Below, piece by piece: positions 52,264 to 62,352 of a stretch of DNA of 64,000 nucleotides (its first letter is position 1; every line of letters begins with the position of its first letter). The notes beneath the pieces were generated by a model. It searched no databases. It was given only the letters and a program-made list of their open reading frames with translations, and was not told the DNA's origin. The DNA is from Acidobacteriota bacterium (GTDB taxonomy: Bacteria > Acidobacteriota > Blastocatellia > Pyrinomonadales > Pyrinomonadaceae), in contig JAIVJV010000009.1 in assembly GCA_020199835.1 (NCBI GenBank), forward strand, positions 496,001-560,000. The letters are read 5' to 3'. The translations under genes were made by a program, and so were the position numbers.

Positions 52264-53671
52264 GTGCGTCGACCTTCGTCACCGCGTTCCGCCGTTGCGT
52301 GCGTGCGAGCTGATAAACACCCAGGCCCACGAGTCCCCAAACCAGCAACAGCTCAATGCTCGTTAAAGAGTTTCCACTGATCCGTTGACCAAGGCTCGAC
52401 GTCTGCAAAGTTACGGCATCCTGACGCAGTTGAATCAGGATCAGCACGCCCATTGACACCATCGAGACGATTGCCGCAACCTGCCGCACACGCAGCGACA
52501 AGTTGACCTGGATCTCGTTCGCCAGACCTGGATTAAGACGGGGGAGGAACAGAAATACCAAACTGTGAATGAAATAAAGCACGACGAGGGCAAAGACTGC
52601 AACGTTCAAGGCGACAGAAAGCTGGCCGCTGACCAACAAAAGCACGCAACATAGCAGTGTCAGAGTCAAACCGCGGATCGGCGTCGCAGTTTTTTCATTG
52701 ACCACGCCGAGCCACTGCGGCGCGAGTCTGTCTTTCACAAACATGATCGCGAGACGCGAAGGCACAAACAACGTTCCGTTCAATGCCGTCATGATTGCCG
52801 CGATCGCTCCGATCGTGACAAAGAACGCTGCGCCCGACGGAAGATAAAGCGACGCGACTTCAGCCATCGGCGCGTCGGTCGCTTTTAGTCTTTGTCCCGG
52901 CAACACACCGAACGAAACGATCGAAGTAAAAACGTAGAACAGCGCGGTGATCGTGATTCCTCTGACGAGGATGCTCGGCAAGCGACGCGTGCTGTCTTTC
53001 ACTTCCCCCGCTGTTTGCGCAATCGACTCAAAGCCGGCGTAAGCAAAGAACAGCGGCAACAAACTTGCGCCGAAACCGCTCCAGCCGTTACTAAAAAACG
53101 GTGTGTAGTTTTCCGAACGCAGCACGAAGAGACCCGGCACGATCAGCACGAGTAACGCCAAACATTTCAACGCCGACATGATCACCTGCACGCGGCCAAA
53201 CCAGCGTATGCCGATCACGTGAATCACGTAGAAGAGGACCAACGCCGCCAGCGCAACCGGCAATTGAAAACGCTCCCTGTCGATGCGGCCGCCGCTCAAC
53301 GCGATCACGTAGCCAGCGAATGCATTGGCGAGAAACGCGCCCGCGCCGATGTACGAAATGATCTTGAGCCACGCGCCGATGTAAGCGAGACGAAAGCCGC
53401 CGAGTGTGCGCGAGATGTTCAAATATTCGCCACCGGGTTCGCGGCCAAGTGGCGTTGAAAGATAAGCGGCGTAAGGGATGGCAGTTGCGAGAATCGCGGG
53501 CGTGAGAACGAGGTAACCGAGAATAACGCTGGGCCCGGTGATCTCCCACGCCACACTCGTGACCTGAAAAATGCCCGCGCCGATCAGGATGCCGATCACC
53601 GCGGCGTAAGATTCCAGCGTGCCGAGATCGCGGCGCAGCCGGCTTACGGGAGACTTCGACTCTTCAGCCAC
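52253..53671 (-). CDS. APC-superfamily amino-acid permease
   Basis: A 472-residue transporter with about 12 hydrophobic helices. Helix 1 contains the unwound substrate motif IGILIGAGIFQVTS, typical of the APC superfamily, and helix 6 contains FFAYAGFESIAQTAGEVKD, typical of the amino-acid/polyamine branch. The start is GTG 53671 with GGAGAAGG upstream; the longer frame up to 53869 adds about 65 Arg-rich residues lying over the preceding gene and is rejected. It overlaps the preceding gene's end by 28 bp and the SDR gene by 11 bp, so three genes are co-transcribed. Substrate unknown. Confidence 0.88.
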   Translation of the reverse strand: MAEESKSPVSRLRRDLGTLESYAAVIGILIGAGIFQVTSVAWEITGPSVILGYLVLTPAILATAIPYAAYLSTPLGREPGGEYLNISRTLGGFRLAYIGAWLKIISYIGAGAFLANAFAGYVIALSGGRIDRERFQLPVALAALVLFYVIHVIGIRWFGRVQVIMSALKCLALLVLIVPGLFVLRSENYTPFFSNGWSGFGASLLPLFFAYAGFESIAQTAGEVKDSTRRLPSILVRGITITALFYVFTSIVSFGVLPGQRLKATDAPMAEVASLYLPSGAAFFVTIGAIAAIMTALNGTLFVPSRLAIMFVKDRLAPQWLGVVNEKTATPIRGLTLTLLCCVLLLVSGQLSVALNVAVFALVVLYFIHSLVFLFLPRLNPGLANEIQVNLSLRVRQVAAIVSMVSMGVLILIQLRQDAVTLQTSSLGQRISGNSLTSIELLLVWGLVGLGVYQLARTQRRNAVTKVDAHGD

Positions 53672-54855
53672 GGATTGAGCACCTTCTCCGCGCTTTCCAC
53701 GCCCGAGACGGGAAGCGTTTGCGAATCGATTAATCCGAGTTGGGCCAACACTGAAGCCTGGTCCCAATAGATGTGTTCGTGAGCGAGTTTGCCGTTGTGG
53801 AAGTGAACGATTACCACGAGCGCCACGCGCACGTGTTTTCCGGTCGGCTCGAGACCCGGCAACATCCAATCCATTTTGCTCGTGTGCGTAAACTCGAAAA
53901 CCATCTCGTCAACGATGCGATCGACGCCGATTGTGCGCGACACCGGCGTCATGCTCGTATCAGTCGGCATTTGCGGAATGAAATGTTTCGAATAGAACTC
54001 GCGCAGCTCTTCGTGGCCCACGCCGCCGGTCATCACGGGAACGTGATTCACGTAAGCATCCGGAACCATGGTTTCGAGCGTGTCGTCAGTGTTGCGTGTG
54101 GCGAACTCGTACTTAACGTGATCGTCCCAGCGCGCGGAGAGTGTTTGTTGCGCACTCGCCAGACCCGCGCCCGCGAGATGGCTGACGAAGAACTCAAGAG
54201 TGCGCAGGTTCGCGAGTTCGGCGTCGGCAGCGTGATAGTGTTCGCCGCCGGTGCGGCCAAACGCGTGTTCGCGTCCGGGATACTCGTGGATCGTAACTAA
54301 CGGATTTCCGTCGAGCGTAGCGTGGATTTGCGCTTGCGCTTCGGGCGGGCAGAACTTGTCAGCACCGCCGATGTGCAACAGCAACGGAGTGGTGAGGTTC
54401 TTCGCTTCGTCGAGAGATTTTTCGATGCTGACGCCGTAGTAACCAACCGCGCAATCCGGCTTGAACCGCGTCGATAACAGGTACGCGAGATTGCCGCCCA
54501 TGCAAAAGCCGACCGCGCCAACGCGGCCGCTGCATGCCGGATGTTCCCGCAGAAAGTTCATCGCGGCCGCGGAGTCTTCGACCGCTTTCGCTTCGTCGAT
54601 TCGCTGGTAGAGGTCAATCGCGCGCTGCCAGTCGTCGCCGCTGTCAGTCAACTGCACGCCTGGTTCGAGTCGCCAGAAAAGATCCGGACAAAGCGCGGCG
54701 AAACCGTGCGCGGCATACCAGTCAGTGACGCTGCGCATGTAGTCGTTGACGCCGAAGATCTCCTGCAACACGACGACGCCTGGTCCATGGCCGCTCGCGG
54801 GCAGAGCGAGATAGGCATCGAACTCGCCACCATCAAAGGATTTTATTGTCGTCAT
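53644..54855 (-). CDS. Dienelactone hydrolase fused to a SnoaL-like (NTF2-fold) domain
   Basis: A 403-residue two-domain protein. Residues 1-235 are a dienelactone hydrolase with the triad C118 (GFCMGGN), D166 (GGADKF) and H197 (GREHAF); this hydrolase cleaves dienelactones or similar carboxymethyl lactones. From about 240 to 390 there is a SnoaL-like NTF2-fold domain (RWDDHVKYEFATRNTDDTLE, then MDWMLPGLEP and VHFHNGKLAHEHIYWD), which usually binds small hydrophobic compounds. The two are normally separate genes, so this is a fusion. No signal peptide is present. It is the first gene of the permease/SDR unit. Confidence 0.87.
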   Translation of the reverse strand: MTTIKSFDGGEFDAYLALPASGHGPGVVVLQEIFGVNDYMRSVTDWYAAHGFAALCPDLFWRLEPGVQLTDSGDDWQRAIDLYQRIDEAKAVEDSAAAMNFLREHPACSGRVGAVGFCMGGNLAYLLSTRFKPDCAVGYYGVSIEKSLDEAKNLTTPLLLHIGGADKFCPPEAQAQIHATLDGNPLVTIHEYPGREHAFGRTGGEHYHAADAELANLRTLEFFVSHLAGAGLASAQQTLSARWDDHVKYEFATRNTDDTLETMVPDAYVNHVPVMTGGVGHEELREFYSKHFIPQMPTDTSMTPVSRTIGVDRIVDEMVFEFTHTSKMDWMLPGLEPTGKHVRVALVVIVHFHNGKLAHEHIYWDQASVLAQLGLIDSQTLPVSGVESAEKVLNPWLKSRSLP

Positions 54856-54879
54856 TGAGCGGTGATAGTAAACCAGAGT

Positions 54880-57800
54880 TTACTTTTCGCGCACCCATTC
54901 TCTACCGGCAGTGCAGAGGCGGAGGAAGTTGCAGGCGCGGCAGTGCGGCGCAGTTTTGACCGGGAACTGGAGCGGGTCGGCGGACGAGATGATGCGCAGC
55001 ATCGCTTCGTTGATCGCGGCACGGCATTGTTCGGGTTCCAGTAACGCGTCGGAGAGATGAATCTCCATGTTTGGTTCGAGGAAGTGCAGCGTGACTTTCA
55101 GTTGACTGTGGTCCAGCTCCGGCAAGAGTTCGCGAACAGCGAGCGCATAGGATTGCATCTGGAGTTCGTAATCTTCAGAAGTGGTCCGCACCGCCGCGTC
55201 GATCCATGCTCTTCGTCCCGCTGCCTTCTCATCGAAGTCGAAGGCAAACTGTGTCTCTTTCGGAGGTTCGGGCGGTGGTTCGCTTGTCTTCGACGGCAGG
55301 ATGCGATTCGTTTTGAAGTCGATGATCTCGACTCCTTCGGAGGTGACCAACAGCTTGTCGATCACGCCAAATAAAATCCCCTGCGGCCGTCGCAGACGAA
55401 AACTTACTTCACTCCACAGACCAGGTTGACCTGCGGGCTTAATTGAGTTGTCTATCTTGGGCGCGGCTTCGACGCGCTTGAATACGTCGCTCGTCAGATA
55501 GTTTTTCGCGAGCGGCAGCAGGTCCCTGATCGCCGCATCGAAGTTGATGTCGACCAGACGATCCGCGAGTTGCGCCTGTCGCAAACGCACAACCTCGGCG
55601 AAACTCTCGCGCAAACATTCCTCTGCATTTCGATCGGCCGTGTAGCGTTCGCAGAAACGATGAATGACTGCGCCTTTCAACGTCGCGGTCAGGTTTGCGG
55701 GCGGCTCGGGCGCGTCGGCGTTGTTCCAAACGGCGAGCTCATCGCTCGACGGAAGTTGCAGCACGCGATCGAAGTAATACTGACGCGGGCAGCGGTGATA
55801 ATTGATTAACTGCGTGACGCTGAAGCGATAGATCGCGTTTCCTATAGGGCGTTCGATCTGTTGTACCAGTGGAAACGCATCGACCAACGAATCGATAGGA
55901 GGCGCGCTCGCCTGTGGCTCGTCCTCAATCTGTGGTTCAAAGTCAGCGACTTCTTCCGCGAGGTTGACGGTGAGTTGCAACTGCACGTCGTCATCAAGTT
56001 CAACTACACCGCCGGTCGATCGTTCACCAAGTTCCAACGATTGCCAGATCCACTTGAGCCAGCACTCATTTCCGCGCGTCAACGACGCGAGTTGATCGGC
56101 GACGCCCGTCATGATCAATCGATCTTCAGCGCGCGACGCAGCGACGTAAAGCAAACGCATGTTCTCAAACTGCTCGCGCCATGCGTGCCGCCTTTCAAAA
56201 CCCGTGTAGGTGCAACCCGCGACGAGACTGCCGCGCCCGTCGGGCACTTTCAGAGTCAAACCCAGATGACGATCGAGCAACACCCAGTTGTCGGTCCCGA
56301 CTCGCGAAAGTCGTTGCAGATCCGGAATGAACACGACCGGGAACTCGAGTCCCTTTGCCTGGTGGATCGTCATCAATCGCACCGCGTCCGCGGCCTGATC
56401 GATTGGTCCTTCACTCTCGCGGCTGCCGATCGCTTCAAACTCCTCGACGTAACGCACGAAGTCGCGGATCAGGTGCGTGCCCGAACTCTCGAAGCGGGCA
56501 GCGAGTGTGAAGAGGCGCTCGACGTTTGCGAGTCGTTGCGCGCCGTCAAAGTTGGCGGCAGTCACGGTCATGTATTCAGATTCGTTAACCGCAAACCGCA
56601 GCAGATCATGGATCGGATAATGATGGCGGCGCGCAACCAGTTCGCTGATAAGTGCGGACGCGCGCTCGAGCAGTTGGTGTTCTTCGTCGCTGATGTAAGC
56701 AATCTCGCCGTGACGTCGCAAAGCCGTGTAGAGCCGGCGCGTGATGGAGAAACCGCGCAACGGATCGACCGTCTCGATCTCCGCGAGCCACGGCGCGCAA
56801 CGCAGCGCAAGCAACGCGTTGTCGGAGATCCCGCAAAGCGGCGAACGAAGCACGGCCGCAAGCGCGATCTCGTCGGTTTTATTGTCGAGGAAACGAAGCA
56901 GTTGAATGAGGTCGGTGATCTCTTCGCGCTCGTAAAAACCGCGGCCGAGCACCGTTTGATAAGGAATGTTGGCGCGGCGAAAGACTGATTCGTAGATCTG
57001 CACCTGCGTCATCGCGCGAAACAGCAACGCGATGTTGCCGTATTTCAGCTCCGGCGACGCTTTCTTCAACGCGAGAATGCGTCGCGCGACCTGCTGCGCA
57101 TCGAGCACACGCGAGTCCTGTTGGGCGCGCGGATCGTCTTCGAGCGACGGCTTCGTGGTCACGAGCATTTCGATGAGCGGGCCCTCATCCCGCAGTTCGC
57201 GGCGCGGCTCCGACGGTTCATGCTTCACGAAGCCCAACTGGTCCAGGTTTTTGTATTCACTCGGCGGCAGGTCGTCGGGCACCTGAAACATCCGCGGGAA
57301 AAGATGATTGAAGAACGCGATTAGCGGCGGCTGGCTGCGGAAGTTCAACTGCAATCGCTTCTCTTCACCGCCGTGCGCAAGCAGTGTCGCAGTCATCTCC
57401 CGAAAGACATCGACGTCGGCGCCGCGAAAACCGTAGATGGACTGCTTGCGATCGCCGACGATGAAGAGATTTGCCGGACGCCGTCCTTTAGTTAATGCAG
57501 CGCGTTCGAGCAGCACGCGTTGCACGGGATTCGTGTCCTGAAACTCATCGACAAGGAAAAAACGATACCGTTCGGAGATCCGCGCAAGCACTTCCGGACG
57601 TTCGAGCAAAACAAGGGTTCTCAATTCAAGATCGTCAAAGTCCAATGCGGATAACTTCTGCTTCTCTTCGTTGAGCCGCAGATCGATCCGCAACAACAGG
57701 TTGACCATCTCGAGCGCGTACTGCCGCGCAAAGAGATCGAGACAAACCTGCGGCACGCGTCCTTTTAGATCTTTCGCCCAGATCAACTCGTCGAGCGCCT

Positions 57801-58641
57801 TGACGTGGTCCGCAACCGCACCACGGAGTGCCGGACGAGGAGCGCGAAAGGCTTCAACCCCGCGACAGTAATCGGCGAGCGTCTCGTGTGAAGGAATCGA
57901 CGTCAACAACTTGCCGAGCTTGGACCACGCATCGGCCACGTCAGCCTTGTTCAGCATCGCGGCCGGAGTTGTACGGCGCACGTTGAGAAAACCCGCGAGG
58001 GTCTCTTCGAGTTCTTCCAACGCGTGTGCGTGATCTTCTTCCGTCGCATGAACGCGCGCCGTAGCGAGCGCGAGATCTTCGAGTGACAACCCCTGGCCAC
58101 GCGCATCGCGGTACACCTGGGCCAACGCGGCGGCCAAACGGCTACGACCCACGCCGAGCGTGAGTCGCGAGATCTCGACGTGACCGCCGCTGATGAAATC
58201 GGAAAGAACTTCCTCAACCCTAAGCTCCAGCATCATCGCGGCGCGATGTTCGTCGAGCAACAAAAACTGCGGATCGACGCGCGCCTCGATGGGAAACTCG
58301 CGCAGCAAACGCGCGCAGAACCCGTGAATCGTGGTGATGACCGCGCCATCGAGCGTGCGTTTGTAGTTGATCCAACGGCGGCGCTCCTCGTCACTCGCGA
58401 TGCGCAGCATGTGATGAAGGTCCGCGCGCAGACGCTCGCGCATCTCGTTAGCGGCGCGGTTCGTGAAAGTGATGGCGACGATCTGATCGATCGAAAGACT
58501 GTATTCGCGCAGGATGTGCAGGTAGCGCTCGACCAGGACCGTGGTTTTGCCCGAGCCCGGTCCGGCCGTGACTGAGATGTGTTTGCTGATCTCGTATGCG
58601 GCTGCCGCTTGTTCCGGCAACAGCACGCGCTGCTCTTTCAT
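54880..58641 (-). CDS. AddA/UvrD-like helicase-nuclease subunit
   Basis: A 1253-residue SF1A helicase with a C-terminal PD-(D/E)XK nuclease. Walker A is TAGPGSGKTTVL (about 26-37), followed by superfamily motifs FTNRAANEMRERL, LVDEFQDTNPVQR and, later, MTIHQAKGLEFPVV. The nuclease motif is IIDFKTNR (about residue 1125). Four cysteines frame the nuclease: CPRQYYFDRVL upstream and C1234-x2-C1237-x5-C1243 (CRACNFLRLC) at the end, the arrangement that holds an Fe-S cluster in AddB. With the partner gene (4-bp overlap, ATGA at 58638-58641) it should process double-strand breaks for recombination. AddAB and AdnAB are the nearest systems; I give no symbol because the Cys placement is atypical for AddA. 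Confidence 0.88.
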   Translation of the reverse strand: MKEQRVLLPEQAAAAYEISKHISVTAGPGSGKTTVLVERYLHILREYSLSIDQIVAITFTNRAANEMRERLRADLHHMLRIASDEERRRWINYKRTLDGAVITTIHGFCARLLREFPIEARVDPQFLLLDEHRAAMMLELRVEEVLSDFISGGHVEISRLTLGVGRSRLAAALAQVYRDARGQGLSLEDLALATARVHATEEDHAHALEELEETLAGFLNVRRTTPAAMLNKADVADAWSKLGKLLTSIPSHETLADYCRGVEAFRAPRPALRGAVADHVKALDELIWAKDLKGRVPQVCLDLFARQYALEMVNLLLRIDLRLNEEKQKLSALDFDDLELRTLVLLERPEVLARISERYRFFLVDEFQDTNPVQRVLLERAALTKGRRPANLFIVGDRKQSIYGFRGADVDVFREMTATLLAHGGEEKRLQLNFRSQPPLIAFFNHLFPRMFQVPDDLPPSEYKNLDQLGFVKHEPSEPRRELRDEGPLIEMLVTTKPSLEDDPRAQQDSRVLDAQQVARRILALKKASPELKYGNIALLFRAMTQVQIYESVFRRANIPYQTVLGRGFYEREEITDLIQLLRFLDNKTDEIALAAVLRSPLCGISDNALLALRCAPWLAEIETVDPLRGFSITRRLYTALRRHGEIAYISDEEHQLLERASALISELVARRHHYPIHDLLRFAVNESEYMTVTAANFDGAQRLANVERLFTLAARFESSGTHLIRDFVRYVEEFEAIGSRESEGPIDQAADAVRLMTIHQAKGLEFPVVFIPDLQRLSRVGTDNWVLLDRHLGLTLKVPDGRGSLVAGCTYTGFERRHAWREQFENMRLLYVAASRAEDRLIMTGVADQLASLTRGNECWLKWIWQSLELGERSTGGVVELDDDVQLQLTVNLAEEVADFEPQIEDEPQASAPPIDSLVDAFPLVQQIERPIGNAIYRFSVTQLINYHRCPRQYYFDRVLQLPSSDELAVWNNADAPEPPANLTATLKGAVIHRFCERYTADRNAEECLRESFAEVVRLRQAQLADRLVDINFDAAIRDLLPLAKNYLTSDVFKRVEAAPKIDNSIKPAGQPGLWSEVSFRLRRPQGILFGVIDKLLVTSEGVEIIDFKTNRILPSKTSEPPPEPPKETQFAFDFDEKAAGRRAWIDAAVRTTSEDYELQMQSYALAVRELLPELDHSQLKVTLHFLEPNMEIHLSDALLEPEQCRAAINEAMLRIISSADPLQFPVKTAPHCRACNFLRLCTAGREWVREK

Positions 58642-61600
58642 TTCTTTCTTTCGATACGATCGCGGTCGTAACGACTCACCGCGCGATAGTCGCAAAAGCG
58701 ACAAGTCTTCAGGCGCTCAGATGGATCGACGCGAAAATCGCCCGCGCGCATGCGATCGAGAAACTCCCAAATCTTCGCCACTACTTGCCCGCGAATGTGT
58801 TGCCACTCTTCATCTGAGAAAACAGAGTTCCGGGCGCGCAGCCGCAGGTAGTCCAACTGGCTCGCGCGATACAGACCTTTGTTGCGCCGATCCTGGGCGC
58901 CGCGAATTACGTAGTAGCCGCCGCCGGCAACCGGATGATCCGGAAGGATCAGTTTTTCGAGGGCTTCGAGATAGATCGGCAGTTGCAAACTGCGTCCCGA
59001 CGTGATGTCGCTGCGGCTGGAACCCGTGGACAATTTGTAGTCGTAGGCAACAACCGTGTTGTCGCGCGCGACGTCGACGCGATCGATCTGGCCGCTGATC
59101 TTGATCGACTCTTCCCCGATGAGCGTCTCGCGCTGAAGCTCGAGCGGTTCTTCTTTCGAATTGGGATCTTTCGCGGCTGACTTCATGCCGCCAAACGCGA
59201 CTTCGAAATACGCCGGCAGCATTGCTTCGCGCTCCGCGGCTTCCTGGACCTCCAATTCGTAAAGCAGCACCTGATCCAACAAAATCTTGCGAATCTCGCG
59301 GTCGATCTTCCAGATCTGTTTGTTGAGTGGCGGCACGACGCGTTCGTGTTCGTCGAAGACTTTGTCGGCGATGGATGCCAGCTCGGTTTGCAGTTTTTTG
59401 CGATCGAGTTTGTGCAACGGTTCGCGACGATGTTTCTCGAAAAAGCGCCGCAGAATGTCGTGCAGGAGTTTGCCGGCGTCGATGGCTTGCAGATCGAGCG
59501 CGGCTTCACCGCGCGGCTCGAGCCGCAACACGCGTTGCGCGAAGAAGCGATACGGGCAATTACCATAAACGCTTAAACCGCTAGCGCTATGAACAAAATC
59601 CGAACCAAATTTTTGTCTCACTAACCGAAGAAGATCAGGATTGGTGATGATGCCGTCGTATGGACCGTAGATCGGGCCGCACCGTTCGCGCTCGATCTCG
59701 ATGCGGCGGAGCGCGGCGTCGCTGAGATAACCGTCGTTGCGCGCAAGCGTTAACAGTCGTGTGATCCGCGGCTGTGGCAGCAGTCCTTCTCTTTGCCCGC
59801 GATGCAGGTGGCGCTCCTGTTGCCGCACGAGGCTGATCTTCATCTCGTTTGTGTTGGACGCTTCGGCAAGATGCTTGCCATCGTAGTCGCGGCGGATGAT
59901 CTCGGTTTCGACGCGGTACGGCGCAACGGCGCGACGCAGTTCGTCGATGTAATAAGAAGCGACGGTTTCCGTGTCGTCGTCGAGCATCAGCGGACGCGTT
60001 AGGTAAAGCCGCTCGGTTGCGCGACACGCCACTTGATAGAAGTAGTGCTCCTCTTTAAGTAGCGTGTTGGGCGAGATGTCTTCGAGCGTAAGGCCGTACT
60101 CGCGGAGACGATCGCGTTCTTCGTGTGGATAGATCCAGTCGCGTCCAGCGGTGAGCGGAAACCCGCCTTCAGTCAAACCGGCGCAGAACACCGCACGAAA
60201 GCGCAGGCCGCGAACGTCGGTCGCTTCGAGTATCCGAAGACCGTTGCGATCGGGCGCGCCGAAGAGTTGCGATTGCGAACCAAGTGAACGCCGCACTTCC
60301 TGCAAAAAGTTTGAAAGCCGGGTGGATTTTGCGCCGTTGCCCGCGAGCTCGATACTCTTGATCGCCGCGACGAAAGCGCGCCGCATGATCTCGAGCGAAT
60401 TGAAGTTGAGCATTACTTGCGGCAGTTGCGCTTCATCGTTCGATCGACGCGAGGGTTCGCTGATTTGCTCGCGGAAGCCGAATCGGTCCAATAGTCGCAT
60501 CAATTCTGAGCGGAGGTCCGTGAGCTTGCCTTCGTGCGGGAGCGAGTAAAGCAGTTCGGAAAAACGACGGACGACGAGGGCGGTCCACGCAATGGCCCAC
60601 GGCTCAATGTCGCGCGCTGGACGCCGTTTCCTTTCGACGCCTCTCTCGTCGAGCTTCACGATCTCGGCGTTCTCGACGTTGTCCGCGATGTCTGTGTCGC
60701 GATCCTGCGCGCCGGGATCGATGTTCAGGACTTCCTTGGTGGCCGTCGCGCCGGGAAGTTCGGTAAACAGTTTGTGAGCACGCGCGAGCCACGCGCTGAC
60801 GGTGAGATCGCTGCCGACGTAGGCGAAGGCGTTTTCGAGCGCGTCAGCGTCCCAGATGCCGATTCGCGTCTGCGACTCGGGGTTCAACAAGTCACGGTGA
60901 TTTTCCTCGAAGCGAGACGCGAGGATTCGTAATTCCGCGTCGCTGAGGCGGAAATATTCGGACTTGATTAAGTCGGCTATCTCGGAAATGCGCGTTGTGG
61001 GCTCATCCTGATCCGTGGTCAGACCTTCGAGCAGCAGAAGCAGTTTCAGGGCAGCGCGATTCGCGGGCACGTCACCGGCGTCAACGCGCAGTTCCAGATT
61101 GCATGGCAAGGATTCCTCATGCAGCACGCGCGCGATCCTGTTGGCATAACGCGAACGCTCGCGCACGACGAGGGCGATGTCCGCGAGACTGTAGTTCTCG
61201 GTGAGCACCAGGCGCTTCACTTCGCGAACGATGGTGCGAATCTCCGTGTCGCGATCGCCGCATTCGAGGTAGCGGATCTCTTTCGTCGCAAACTCCGGCT
61301 CTTCCGAACCTTCAATCGACGGCTGTAACGGATTGAAAAGGTTCTCACGCAGTTGCGCGAGCAAGCCCGGGGGCGACGTGTAATCGTGCATGTGCACGGT
61401 GTCGAACGTCGCCATGCTCTCCAACTGTCCGATCGTCTCCTGAAACGGGAGGAAGATTTCGGGATTGGAATCGTCGTGGTTGAGATTAACGACGACTTCC
61501 GGCATGCGCGGCAGCAACTGGCGCAGGATCTCGCCCTGCACCGGAGTAAAGTCGAAGAAGCCGTCGATAATGAAGAGCTGCACGTTTGCGAGCCACGGCA

Positions 61601-62264
61601 CGCGCACGCCGCGGCCGTCAATCAAGCCGCGCAACACCCAGAGCGCGCGGAGTTGATCCATGTCTTCTTCGGTAAACTGATTCTGGTTGAGCAGGTCGCC
61701 GTAGGTGGAGTAAATGGTTTCGACTTCGCGATCGAAATCGAGTTGCGTAATGCCGCGCGGATGATGATTTCCCTTTTCGATGTCGCGCGCGCGCGTTTCG
61801 AGGATTTCGATCAACTCGGCTGGGGTTTTCGCGGCGCGTTGGATCTCGCCCAGGAGAATCGCGACGCTGTTCACAACGCCTTCGCGTCCGGCGAGCGGCG
61901 CAAACGCTTTCAGTTTGTTGGCCGCGAGTAACTGAAGCAGCACTTGCGAGATCAGGCTGCGCTTCAGCGGCAACTCCTCGCGATCGATGGGGATGCGCGG
62001 CGGGATGCCGTTGCCGTCGTCGTCGATCGCGGAGTACAGAATGCGCCGGATGAAGCCGCGAAACAGGTGAACGGGCAGTTCACCCCAAACGCCGCGATTG
62101 CGATTGCCGTCGAGGATCTGCTGCGTTACGGATTCGAGCAGCGGATACGACGCGGCGAGGTAGATAAACGCATCGCTTTGATTGTTGGCGACGAGTTTGG
62201 CGCAACGCTCGATGAGCAACGCGCGATTGTTATTGAGTAGAGGACCTAACCAGATTTCTTTCAC
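58638..62264 (-). CDS. AddB-like nuclease/helicase-related subunit
   Basis: A 1208-residue partner of the AddA-like gene. The N-terminal half is AddB-like but lacks a Walker A motif (no GKT/S near the start, where B. subtilis AddB has one). The C-terminal nuclease is intact in its core (GQIDRVDVARDNTVVAYDYK). For the cysteine cluster it has GNCPYRFFAQRVL and C1188-x2-C1191-x5, but the fourth position is S1197 (codon AGT at 58674-58676) in CRFCDYRAVSRYD. AddB normally uses all four Cys for a [4Fe-4S] cluster, so stability or cluster type may differ. It overlaps the AddA-like start by 4 bp. Confidence 0.85.
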   Translation of the reverse strand: MKEIWLGPLLNNNRALLIERCAKLVANNQSDAFIYLAASYPLLESVTQQILDGNRNRGVWGELPVHLFRGFIRRILYSAIDDDGNGIPPRIPIDREELPLKRSLISQVLLQLLAANKLKAFAPLAGREGVVNSVAILLGEIQRAAKTPAELIEILETRARDIEKGNHHPRGITQLDFDREVETIYSTYGDLLNQNQFTEEDMDQLRALWVLRGLIDGRGVRVPWLANVQLFIIDGFFDFTPVQGEILRQLLPRMPEVVVNLNHDDSNPEIFLPFQETIGQLESMATFDTVHMHDYTSPPGLLAQLRENLFNPLQPSIEGSEEPEFATKEIRYLECGDRDTEIRTIVREVKRLVLTENYSLADIALVVRERSRYANRIARVLHEESLPCNLELRVDAGDVPANRAALKLLLLLEGLTTDQDEPTTRISEIADLIKSEYFRLSDAELRILASRFEENHRDLLNPESQTRIGIWDADALENAFAYVGSDLTVSAWLARAHKLFTELPGATATKEVLNIDPGAQDRDTDIADNVENAEIVKLDERGVERKRRPARDIEPWAIAWTALVVRRFSELLYSLPHEGKLTDLRSELMRLLDRFGFREQISEPSRRSNDEAQLPQVMLNFNSLEIMRRAFVAAIKSIELAGNGAKSTRLSNFLQEVRRSLGSQSQLFGAPDRNGLRILEATDVRGLRFRAVFCAGLTEGGFPLTAGRDWIYPHEERDRLREYGLTLEDISPNTLLKEEHYFYQVACRATERLYLTRPLMLDDDTETVASYYIDELRRAVAPYRVETEIIRRDYDGKHLAEASNTNEMKISLVRQQERHLHRGQREGLLPQPRITRLLTLARNDGYLSDAALRRIEIERERCGPIYGPYDGIITNPDLLRLVRQKFGSDFVHSASGLSVYGNCPYRFFAQRVLRLEPRGEAALDLQAIDAGKLLHDILRRFFEKHRREPLHKLDRKKLQTELASIADKVFDEHERVVPPLNKQIWKIDREIRKILLDQVLLYELEVQEAAEREAMLPAYFEVAFGGMKSAAKDPNSKEEPLELQRETLIGEESIKISGQIDRVDVARDNTVVAYDYKLSTGSSRSDITSGRSLQLPIYLEALEKLILPDHPVAGGGYYVIRGAQDRRNKGLYRASQLDYLRLRARNSVFSDEEWQHIRGQVVAKIWEFLDRMRAGDFRVDPSERLKTCRFCDYRAVSRYDRDRIERKK

Positions 62265-62352
62265 GACTAAATCCGCAGCTTACACAGATTATTTTCAACT
62301 GTCACCGAGGGGTGTGTTATTTCATTCGCCGGGGGTTTATTGGGCTGGGGGG

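Noticed and set aside
53672-53869. N-terminal extension of the amino-acid permease
   Set aside because: The extra 66 codons overlap the preceding gene and are Arg-rich; a GTG at 53671 with a ribosome site gives the expected start.
55861-56988. 375-codon open frame on the plus strand inside the AddA-like gene
   Set aside because: It lies wholly antisense to a gene with strong helicase motifs; its composition is that of a reverse-strand shadow and no domain is recognisable.
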